From Nocardia sp. (GTDB lineage: Bacteria > Actinomycetota > Actinomycetes > Mycobacteriales > Mycobacteriaceae): a stretch of DNA of 5,654 nt. Made by a program: the position numbers and the translations under genes. The DNA lies in the NCBI GenBank assembly GCA_013361595.1, contig JABFXT010000540.1:1-5654 (forward strand). Reading direction: 5' to 3'. Under the pieces are notes generated by a model, which saw only the letters and a program-made list of their open reading frames with translations, made no database searches and had not been told where the DNA came from. Position 1 is the stretch's first letter, and the number at the start of each line of letters is the position of its first letter. Below are positions 1 through 4,118 of this stretch, one piece after another.

Positions 1-533
1 GACCGGTCGGCGAGGTCGTCGGACAGGGGGAGATGTCCGAAGAGCGCCCGACAGTAGATCGGCGCGGCCACCGCGTCCAGGACGAACTCGATATCGGCGG
101 CCGCGTCCAGCTCACCGCGCGCGATCGCCGACCGCAGGGCACGTGCCGTACTGTCCCGGCGCGGGCCGAATACGGTGGACCACAGTTGTTCACGCAGCTC
201 CGGGTCGGCGGCGAGATCGGCGACCAGGGCGGGGAGCACCCGGCCCAGCGAGGTGTCGCGCAGTGCGGCGGCGAGTTCCCGCATCGAGCGCACCAGGTCC
301 GCGCGCAGATCGCCGGTATCGGGTGTGGGTTCGAGCCCGAGCAGATCGGCGACCACCGCGACGACCAGATGTCGTTTGGAGGGCCAGCGCCGGTAGATCG
401 CCGGGCGATGGATACCGGCGGTGGCGGCGACCTGTCCGATGGTCAGCCCCGCGTATCCCTCGGTGTCGAGCAGGTTCCGCGCGGCGCTCAGTACCGCGCT
501 GTCGATCCGCTCGTCTCTGACGCGGCCCGCCAT
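1..533 (-). CDS. TetR/AcrR-family transcriptional repressor (3' end cut by window edge)
   Basis: The minus-strand frame is open from ATG at 533 to the window edge and gives 177 residues with no stop, so the C-terminus is missing. Residues about 9-55 form a TetR-type DNA-binding domain. A helix-turn-helix runs from TIGQVAATAGIHRPAIYRRW (31-50) into PSKRHL, the usual ending of helix 3 and start of helix 4. The rest (about 80-177) is helical and resembles the TetR_C_11-type ligand-binding half; usual total length is near 190-200 residues, so little is missing. Its ATG shares one base with the TGA of the upstream VOC gene (TGATG), so translation is probably coupled and both genes share one mRNA. 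The palindrome at 966-981 is the obvious operator, which implies autorepression relieved by an unknown small ligand. The family call is firm; the ligand cannot be read from sequence. Confidence 0.93.
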   Translation of the reverse strand, partial: MAGRVRDERIDSAVLSAARNLLDTEGYAGLTIGQVAATAGIHRPAIYRRWPSKRHLVVAVVADLLGLEPTPDTGDLRADLVRSMRELAAALRDTSLGRVLPALVADLAADPELREQLWSTVFGPRRDSTARALRSAIARGELDAAADIEFVLDAVAAPIYCRALFGHLPLSDDLADR

Positions 534-955
534 CAGAACACCGGCCGCGGGACGAGCACGACCTGCCAGCCGTCGGGGTCGGGGAAGGCGATGGCCCCGT
601 GCGCGGCCCAGTACGGGTTCTCGGTGGGGACCGGTTCGGCCCCGAATTCGCCCAGGCGCTCCACGGTCTCGAACATTCGTTCCGCGGATTCGAAATACAG
701 TACGAGCAGGTTTTCCTTGGTCGGCGCGTCACCGGGGCTGCCGTCCGCATGGGTGGTGAATTCGAGGTGGTAGCCGGTGCCCGGAAGACCGAGCATCACC
801 CCGTCGTATCCGGCGTGGTTGTCGAACCGGTGCAATTCGCGCAGGCCCAACCCCTCGACGTAGAACCGGATCACGTCGTCGAGCCGGTCGGTGGGACGGG
901 CAAATCTGACCTGGGCCACGCCCAGGTTCGCGGGCCAATCGGTTTCGGTGGTCAT
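533..955 (-). CDS. VOC-superfamily (glyoxalase/bleomycin-resistance fold) protein, YycE-like
   Basis: The product has 140 residues and two beta-alpha-beta-beta-beta modules (about 11-68 and 81-138), a complete single-chain VOC protein. The first module has ARPTDRLDDVIRFY (19-32), GLGL (35-38), and GYDGVMLGLP followed by YHLEF (49-66). From memory this matches the signature of Bacillus subtilis YycE and relatives. The second module ends with the hallmark AFPDPDGWQVVLVP (123-136). His63 and Glu65 lie where VOC metalloenzymes carry ligands, but a metal site is not demonstrable here. VOC proteins act as lyases, dioxygenases, isomerases or drug-sequestering proteins, and this subgroup has no settled reaction. 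The ATG at 955 has no Shine-Dalgarno and sits about 6 nt past a candidate -10 element, which suggests a leaderless message. It is first gene of an operon with the TetR gene downstream, so a role in handling the repressor's inducer is plausible but inferred. Confidence 0.92.
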   Translation of the reverse strand: MTTETDWPANLGVAQVRFARPTDRLDDVIRFYVEGLGLRELHRFDNHAGYDGVMLGLPGTGYHLEFTTHADGSPGDAPTKENLLVLYFESAERMFETVERLGEFGAEPVPTENPYWAAHGAIAFPDPDGWQVVLVPRPVF

Positions 956-961
956 ACGCTA

Positions 962-967
962 ACAGTA
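962..967 (-). promoter_or_regulatory. Candidate -10 element of the VOC-TetR operon (leaderless)
   Basis: Read on the minus strand this is TACTGT, followed by six bases (TAGCGT) and then the ATG at 955. Transcription would therefore begin at or within a base or two of the start codon. No Shine-Dalgarno-like sequence precedes the ATG, which agrees with the leaderless messages common in actinomycetes. No convincing -35 hexamer is visible, and bound repressor at 966-981 would block polymerase. Confidence 0.45.
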
Positions 968-981
968 CAGTACGTACCGTA
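966..981. promoter_or_regulatory. Probable TetR operator (16-bp palindrome)
   Basis: TACAGTACGTACCGTA is a two-fold symmetric site with one mismatched pair (A969/C978) around the perfect core GTACGTAC. It lies 10 bp upstream of the VOC start codon and shares two bases with the candidate -10 element. Operators of TetR repressors are typically palindromes of this size in their own promoter, and the TetR gene is second in this operon. Binding by this particular TetR is inferred. Confidence 0.7.
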
Positions 982-1065
982 TCGAATTCTGGGACCCCGC
1001 TCGACGGGTGTGACGGGTGGTTTCCGGGTGACCCCGGTCGGTCGAACATCCGGTCCGGACCTATG

Positions 1066-1089
1066 AAAAGTCAAAGCCTGCCGACTTTT
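1066..1089. repeat. Inverted repeat, 7-bp arms (AAAAGTC / GACTTTT)
   Basis: AAAAGTC at 1066-1072 and GACTTTT at 1083-1089 are perfect inverted copies separated by 10 bp. The AT-rich arms stand out against GC-rich surroundings. The element lies about 160 bp upstream of the anchored-protein gene and about 110 bp upstream of the VOC start. It could be a regulator-binding site; the stem is too weak and misplaced for a terminator of either gene. Confidence 0.35.
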
Positions 1090-1187
1090 TCGATATCCCG
1101 CCGCCGAGCACGGAGAATTCGAATCCGGCACGGGTGGGCCGGACAATCGATCGAAGCGCTCCAATTCCATCGCCCCGCCCGGCGTGG

Positions 1188-1193
1188 TATATC
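1188..1193 (+). promoter_or_regulatory. Weak candidate -10 element for the anchored-protein gene
   Basis: TATATC preceded by TGG (an extended -10-like context) lies 55 bp upstream of the GTG start. The best -35 at a 17-bp gap is TTCCAT (1165-1170), a poor match to TTGACA. It would give a 5' leader of roughly 50 nt. Suggestive only. Confidence 0.3.
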
Positions 1194-1248
1194 TCTGCTG
1201 CGGCGTCCGGCCGGGCCCCGTCGAGTTCCGTCGAAGAAGAGTGTGCGC

Positions 1249-1929
1249 GTGTCCAACCCAACCGAACCCACTCGCGGGCCGATCCCGCGCCCCAATTCGC
1301 TGGCGACCGGTGCCGGGCCCGGTAAGAGTGCCCGCGGCGCCGAGCGTGGGGTAATGCTCGTATCGGGAGCGGGTGTCGCGCTGGCCGTAATCGGCCTGGT
1401 GGTCTCGCTACTCGTCGGTTCGGGCTCAACGGAAGCGGAATCCGATACAGCACAAGAGGTTACGTCGACCGAAAGCCCGGCCCTCCCGGCCGCCCCGGCC
1501 CCGTCGCCCGCCGCCCCGCTGCCCAAGCAGTACCTGGCGGACATGTCACCCACCAGTGGCACGGCGTATACCGGGACCATGCCGGTCAACGGCGGGTCCT
1601 ATCCGCATTCGATCTATCAGCAGTTCAGCGGTTGCGATACCGAGGTGAGTCACACCTACAACCTGAATCGCGAATGGTCGCGGTTCACTTCGACAATCGG
1701 TATCGCCGAGGGCGGCAATTCCCAATCGGTACTCCAGTTCGAACTGATCGCCGACGGAAAATCGATCTATTCCTCCGGCAACGTTCCGGTGGGGCAATCA
1801 CCGTCGGTGGATGTGTCGGTGGCGGGTGTGCAGAACCTGACGATCAGTTTCTTGTTCGTGGGCGGCAATTTGGAGCGTTGCAGCCAGGCGGGTAACGGCG
1901 TCTGGGGAGAAGCCGGGCTCACGAAGTAG
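1249..1929 (+). CDS. Membrane-anchored extracytoplasmic protein with NPCBM/NEW2-like domain
   Basis: The product has 226 residues from GTG 1249. A short Pro-rich cytoplasmic N-terminus (1-34) has four Arg and one Lys. One membrane segment follows (about 35-57), with no cysteine suitable for a lipobox. A Ser/Thr/Glu stretch leads into a Pro/Ala linker (about 60-93), and a beta-rich domain occupies about 95-226. That domain begins with YLADMSP, has a YPHSIYQQF stretch (118-126) and ends VWGEAGL; its strand pattern resembles the NPCBM/NEW2 putative carbohydrate-binding fold, by eye only. Cys129 and Cys211 are the only cysteines and could form a disulfide outside the cell. The start was chosen because GAAGAAGAG (1233-1241) lies 7 bases before the GTG. 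The in-frame ATG at 1063 would add 62 basic residues without a ribosome site. It is probably monocistronic. A role in binding cell-wall glycans is inferred. Confidence 0.82.
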   Translation: MSNPTEPTRGPIPRPNSLATGAGPGKSARGAERGVMLVSGAGVALAVIGLVVSLLVGSGSTEAESDTAQEVTSTESPALPAAPAPSPAAPLPKQYLADMSPTSGTAYTGTMPVNGGSYPHSIYQQFSGCDTEVSHTYNLNREWSRFTSTIGIAEGGNSQSVLQFELIADGKSIYSSGNVPVGQSPSVDVSVAGVQNLTISFLFVGGNLERCSQAGNGVWGEAGLTK

Positions 1930-1934
1930 TACTT

Positions 1935-1947
1935 CCGGGCGGCCCGG
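1935..1947. terminator. Weak hairpin between convergent gene ends
   Basis: CCGGG (1935-1939) and CCCGG (1943-1947) can pair around a 3-base loop, six bases after the stop of the anchored-protein gene and before the stop of the minus-strand remnant. There is no T-tract, and overlapping GC-rich alternatives exist. The position suits a terminator, but the evidence is thin. Confidence 0.3.
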
Positions 1948-1963
1948 GCGGGCGACCGTACGC

Positions 1964-2191
1964 TCAGGTCGCGAGAAAGGTTCGGACGGCCTCGGCGCCG
2001 GAGCGCGGATTGTCGCCGACGGTGACATCGAGCGATGGGTAATGCGCACGCACCGCCGTGGCGATCCGGTTCAGCCGGTCGCCGACCAGCGCGGAGCATC
2101 GTCGTACCGGGGCCCAGCGGGTGCCCGGCGCATCTCGGCGCGGGGTCGCGTAGCGATCGGGGGAGGCGCGGGAGAGTCGGGGGTGGCGTGC
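1964..2191 (-). pseudogene. C-terminal remnant of an unrecognised gene
   Basis: One minus-strand frame is open from just below the stop at 2194-2192 down to the TGA at 1966-1964 (75 codons). It has no ATG or GTG until a GTG near 2053, far too late to start it. The last 45 or so residues look genuinely coding: LVGDRLNRIATAVRAHYPSL is followed by DVTVGDNPRSGAEAVRTFLA, an amphipathic helix, a beta strand and another helix, with mostly G/C third positions. The proximal part, from about 2105 upward, is Arg/Pro-rich and less convincing. I do not recognise the family. The likeliest reading is the 3' end of a gene whose front was removed when the neighbouring plus-strand unit (start 2188) arrived or was rearranged. 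A frameshifted short gene starting at ATG 2195 in another frame is possible. Confidence 0.5.
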
Positions 2192-2679
2192 TCATCCCCG
2201 TGATCACGTCGTCACGGTGGCCGGGCGCTCGTCCGCAGACGCGACGCTGGGCACTCAGCAGTGGCCTGCGGGTCGCCGAACTGGACCTGCCGCCGGGCGA
2301 GGTGCTCGATCAGATCGTCCGGCCGCGTGCACATACCGATCAAATCGCAGCCGATTTCGGGGCCACGTTCGAGCGAACGCTGTGGCCCCGCATCCGGGCC
2401 GGCAGCGCTGAGACCGATCAACTCGACCGGACTCGCGCCCTGTTGCAGGAGCTGACCAGCTTGGCCGAGGGAGTGGTCGTCAGCGTATTGCGTGAATCGG
2501 TCCGACACCTCGCCGAACAATTCGTCGAACGACACGAACTACTGCCCGTTGACGGCGAACGGCCCGAGTGGCTGGACCACTCGATCCCGGTACTCAACGA
2601 GCGCCTGCTCGAATCCCGTGACGACAACAGCGACGACGTGGACCAATTTCTCGCCGCCGATCATACCCAGGAGCAGTGA
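2188..2679 (+). CDS. Protein resembling the C-terminal half of a MerR-type regulator (no DNA-binding domain)
   Basis: The product has 163 residues from GTG 2188; GGAGAG lies 11 bases upstream, a rather long spacing, and GTG 2200 is an alternative start. From about residue 28 the protein is helical: ELDLPPGEVLDQI, then HTDQIAADFGATFERTLW, then LLQELTSLAEG and VVSVLRESVRHLAEQFVERH. This order resembles the effector half of actinobacterial MerR-family proteins, where a segment like PLxELLxLxRxHxxxxxxVAxxxVxLFDxxV follows the winged helix. No MerR DNA-binding domain (about 70 residues) is encoded upstream; the minus-strand remnant occupies that space. The first 25 or so residues (Arg/Pro/Ser-rich) look like non-homologous lead-in, and the tail (from about 135) is acidic. 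It is either a headless relic or a small protein in its own right. It is coupled to the membrane-protein gene behind it. The family resemblance is from memory and moderate at best. Confidence 0.6.
   Translation: MLIPVITSSRWPGARPQTRRWALSSGLRVAELDLPPGEVLDQIVRPRAHTDQIAADFGATFERTLWPRIRAGSAETDQLDRTRALLQELTSLAEGVVVSVLRESVRHLAEQFVERHELLPVDGERPEWLDHSIPVLNERLLESRDDNSDDVDQFLAADHTQEQ
2669..2673 (+). promoter_or_regulatory. Shine-Dalgarno of the small membrane protein
   Basis: AGGAG lies inside the end of the preceding gene. It is 5 bases from ATG 2679 but only 2 from GTG 2676, so it favours the ATG as the true start. Confidence 0.6.
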
Positions 2680-3089
2680 TGAACTCGCACCCCAGCCCCC
2701 AAATGACAAGAGCTGTGCAAGAACTCGGTGAACGAGCGCCGCTGGATGAGGCGGGTGCATGCAGGGACATCGCGACATCGGCCGGGACCTGGTTGCTGTA
2801 CTGCTGGCACCTGATTGCGGGCGCCCTGGCCGGGCTCGCCGTGTTCGTCCTCTGGGTGCTTGCGCTGGCCGGAGTGCTGTACTTCTGGGCCATCCCTGTG
2901 GGAGCGATCCTCGCGCTGGCAATCTGGGCAGTGACCGCGACCATCAGCACCATACGCATGCGCCGCCGAGGGCGGAACGCCACGAGGATTCGATTCTTGG
3001 TCGGGTTCGGTATTATCCCCTGCTACATCGGCATTGTGGCAATCATCAGCGCATGCCTCGACGGGTGGGGCAATCCCATCATCGGCTGA
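2679..3089 (+). CDS. Small multi-pass membrane protein of unknown function
   Basis: The product has 136 residues from ATG 2679, whose first base is the last base of the preceding TGA (TGATG), with AGGAG 5 bases upstream. A polar N-terminus (1-36) is followed by a long hydrophobic run (about 38-92), best split into two helices near 38-62 and 65-92. A strongly basic loop, IRMRRRGRNATRIR (92-105), comes next, then a third helix (about 106-126) and a short tail ending GWGNPIIG. By the positive-inside rule the 92-105 loop is cytoplasmic. The four cysteines (28, 42, 115, 126) show no metal motif. I recognise no family. Coupling to the MerR-like fragment suggests joint expression, perhaps a regulator with a membrane partner, but no function can be assigned. 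Its stop codon is the first triplet of the hairpin at 3087-3114. Confidence 0.72.
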   Translation: MNSHPSPQMTRAVQELGERAPLDEAGACRDIATSAGTWLLYCWHLIAGALAGLAVFVLWVLALAGVLYFWAIPVGAILALAIWAVTATISTIRMRRRGRNATRIRFLVGFGIIPCYIGIVAIISACLDGWGNPIIG

Positions 3090-3114
3090 TCCCGCGCACG
3101 CCGCGCAGGGGTCA
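3087..3114. terminator. Bidirectional hairpin joining two convergent stop codons
   Basis: TGATCCC-GCGC (3087-3097) pairs with GCGC-A-GGGGTCA (3103-3114): 11 base pairs with one T·G wobble, a single bulged A3107 and a five-base loop (3098-3102). The outermost triplets are the TGA stop of the plus-strand membrane protein and, on the other strand, the TGA stop of the transposase remnant. There is no T-tract, which is usual for actinomycete terminators. It is suited to stopping transcription from both sides. Confidence 0.55.
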
Positions 3115-3145
3115 GAAGAGGGTGTCGCGTACTCGCAGCGGCCGG
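3108..3145. repeat. Possible terminal inverted repeat of the Tn3-family element (one end)
   Basis: Reading inward from 3108 the sequence begins GGGGTC, the outer bases of the classical 38-bp Tn3 terminal repeat. The transposase stop lies right at this end, as in Tn3 itself. The inner part shows no recognisable TAAG-type box, and I could not find a partner repeat ending in CCCC between 3790 and 4130. The 38-bp extent is taken from the family, not seen. Confidence 0.3.
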
Positions 3146-3789
3146 TAGCCGGTCGGGCCGAGCGCGGCGAGTTCGCCCTCGATCTCGACTTCGATCGTGC
3201 CGAAGAAGTTGATGTTGGTGCTGTGGGCCGGGGAGATGTGGGCCAGGATCTCGTCATCGACAGGGCGCCCGGACCGGCGCATCTGTTCGATCCGAGCCCG
3301 CCACCTCGCCGACCAGTCCGTGCAGCGGGCCCGCGTGCGGGAACCGGGCCTCGGCATCGCCGCGCGGGCCCGGTCGGTACAGGGTGATGCGGCCCAGGTC
3401 CCGGATCCGCGGGGACAGCTGCATCCCGAACGGGTCGAACAACCCGAAGTTGACCAGGGTGACCCCGTGGGTATCGGTGGCGTGCTCGGTGATCGGCAGG
3501 TCGGTGGCATCACCGAGGATCTCGTCGAGCACGCGGGCGTGGGTGGAGCAGTCCAGGTAGCCGGTGCGTTTGTCCAGCTCGATCGACAGCGACACGATCG
3601 GGGCGAAGGGCAGCATTTCGGTCAGCTCGGCCTCGAGCGAGATCGCCGCGGCCGGAACGTCCTCGGCGGTCAACCGGGAGATGATCAGATCCCCGGACTC
3701 GCCGTCCACCGGAACAACTCCTCACGACCGATCTCCGGGAACTCCCGCAGACGCGCCAACTCCTCATCCGCGAACACCCGCGTCGCCAC
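3112..3789 (-). pseudogene. tnpA: Tn3-family transposase (TnpA), collapsed by at least three internal deletions
   Basis: Four blocks in the right order resemble actinobacterial Tn3-type TnpA (about 1000 residues). Block 1 is the N-terminus, VATRVFADEELARLREFPEI through GREELFR (3789 to about 3709). Block 2 runs from LTAEDVPAAAISLEAELTEM to ELDKRTGYLDCSTHA (about 3708-3536). Block 3 runs from VLDEILGDATDLPITEHATD through THGVTLVNFGLFDPFG and SPRIRDLGRITLYRPGP to FPHAGP (about 3535-3325). Block 4 is the C-terminus, IEQMRRSGRPVDDEILAHIS, PAHSTNINFFGTI and GYRPLR to the stop (3291-3112). About three quarters is gone. Joint 2 is in frame; joints 1 and 3 change frame. The TDTHG aspartate, which I take as the second catalytic Asp, survives; the regions holding the first Asp and the Glu do not. 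GTG 3789 has GGGAGG upstream. It cannot be an active transposase. The family call is firm; block ends are good to about 10-30 bp. Confidence 0.88.
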
Positions 3790-4035
3790 GAAACCGGCCT
3801 CCCATACCAACCAACCGCGTTGGAAGCCGACCCAACCAGTAACCTGCCTCCACCGCAGACCGAGCTCGCCCTCACCGGCGGTCAGCTGCGGCAACGCCAT
3901 ATCCGTTGGTTTTTCGGCGGTTACCACCCGGAACTCCGGGATCTCCGCCTGTCGCACACCACCGGTGGTGACACCGGTATGCCCACGACCGTGCGTGTCG
4001 GCCGTATTTCGGGGCCGATCGGACGTAACCATCAT
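3685..4035 (-). CDS. Chimeric open frame: unrecognised leader fused to the TnpA N-terminus
   Basis: The open frame encodes 116 residues. It starts at ATG 4035 (or the adjacent ATG 4032), with GGGGAAG at 4046-4040 as a good Shine-Dalgarno. Residues 1-82 are unrecognised. The stretch VRQAEIPEFRVVTAEKPTDM (28-47) and the Trp-rich GLRWRQVTGW (60-69) have plausible coding composition with mostly G/C third positions, but no motif I can name, membrane segment or signal peptide. From residue 83 the frame continues into the TnpA N-terminus (VATRVFADEELARLREFPEI, GREELFR) and ends a few codons past the first deletion joint. TnpA itself would start at the internal GTG 3789. The leader may be a remnant of a passenger or host gene, or just a fortuitously open 5' region. 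It is divergent from the deacylase gene, with 83 bp between the starts. Confidence 0.4.
   Translation of the reverse strand: MMVTSDRPRNTADTHGRGHTGVTTGGVRQAEIPEFRVVTAEKPTDMALPQLTAGEGELGLRWRQVTGWVGFQRGWLVWEAGFVATRVFADEELARLREFPEIGREELFRWTASPGI
3798..3803 (-). promoter_or_regulatory. Shine-Dalgarno of the TnpA start
   Basis: On the minus strand this reads GGGAGG, 8 bases before GTG 3789. It marks that GTG as the original transposase start, rather than the upstream ATG at 4035 that shares its frame. Confidence 0.55.
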
Positions 4036-4050
4036 GTTTCTTCCCCAGCT

Positions 4051-4070
4051 GTGACTCTTCCCTGTGTCAC
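4051..4070. repeat. Inverted repeat GTGAC-N10-GTCAC in the divergent intergenic region
   Basis: GTGAC (4051-4055) and GTCAC (4066-4070) are perfect inverted arms with a 20-bp overall footprint (two helical turns centre to outer edge), suited to a dimeric regulator. It lies between the divergent starts at 4035 and 4119. Five-bp arms arise by chance fairly often, so this is weak. Confidence 0.3.
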
Positions 4071-4079
4071 CACCCTGTG

Positions 4080-4107
4080 TTAGAACTCATGTCAGTTGTC
4101 ATACAAA
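4080..4107 (+). promoter_or_regulatory. Candidate promoter of the deacylase gene
   Basis: TTAGAA (4080-4085) and TACAAA would form -35/-10-like boxes. Placing TATACAAA-like bases at 4102-4107 (TACAAA) leaves a 16-bp gap. Transcription would begin near 4114, giving a very short leader before GTG 4119. This would also exclude the in-frame ATG at 4089 as start. The boxes are imperfect. Confidence 0.35.
4096..4106. promoter_or_regulatory. Candidate FadR-subfamily GntR operator overlapping the -10 box
   Basis: TTGTCATACAA is a perfect TTGT-N3-ACAA palindrome and matches TNGTNNNACNA, the known consensus of FadR-subfamily GntR regulators. It overlaps the proposed -10 element and ends 12 bp before the start codon, a position where a bound repressor would block transcription. 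No GntR gene is in the window, so the cognate regulator is inferred. Confidence 0.45.
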
Positions 4108-4109
4108 TT

Positions 4110-4114
4110 GGAGG
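4110..4114 (+). promoter_or_regulatory. Shine-Dalgarno of the deacylase gene
   Basis: GGAGG lies 4 bases before GTG 4119, slightly close but a strong match. The alternative in-frame ATG at 4089 has no such sequence, so the GTG is preferred. Confidence 0.65.
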
Positions 4115-4118
4115 CACC

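Larger units (their letters stand above)
982..1248. other. Intergenic region between divergent transcription units
   Basis: This stretch separates the minus-strand VOC operon from the plus-strand anchored protein. Short open frames cross it, but they have basic, low-complexity composition and no ribosome-binding site. I see no RNA gene. It holds a tandem GACGGGTG repeat (1003-1010 and 1012-1019), an AT-rich inverted repeat (1066-1089) and a weak promoter-like TATATC at 1188-1193. Confidence 0.5.

Noticed and set aside
33..773. Long plus-strand open frame of 246 codons antisense to the TetR and VOC genes
   Set aside because: It is Gly/Arg-rich with no domain, lies wholly opposite two well-supported genes, and is a GC-bias artefact.
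1063..1248. N-terminal extension of the anchored protein from ATG 1063
   Set aside because: The extra 62 residues are Arg-rich with no ribosome-binding site, while GTG 1249 has a purine-rich Shine-Dalgarno and yields a normal topology.
2035..2187. N-terminal extension of the MerR-like fragment from ATG 2035
   Set aside because: The added residues look like an antisense shadow of the minus-strand remnant, show no MerR helix-turn-helix and lack a ribosome-binding site.
4040..4046. CCCC at 4043-4046 as the outer end of the second Tn3 inverted repeat
   Set aside because: Beyond the four bases and a loose AGAA match, it does not align with the candidate repeat at 3108; it is better explained as a Shine-Dalgarno for ATG 4035.
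3197..4054. Plus-strand open frame of 285 codons opposite the transposase remnant
   Set aside because: Composition is Arg/Gly/Gln- and Ser/Pro-rich with no motif; the opposite strand carries recognisable TnpA blocks in this interval.
4089..4118. ATG 4089 as start of the deacylase
   Set aside because: It is in frame but has no Shine-Dalgarno, would overlap the candidate -10 box and operator, and adds residues not typical of the family N-terminus.
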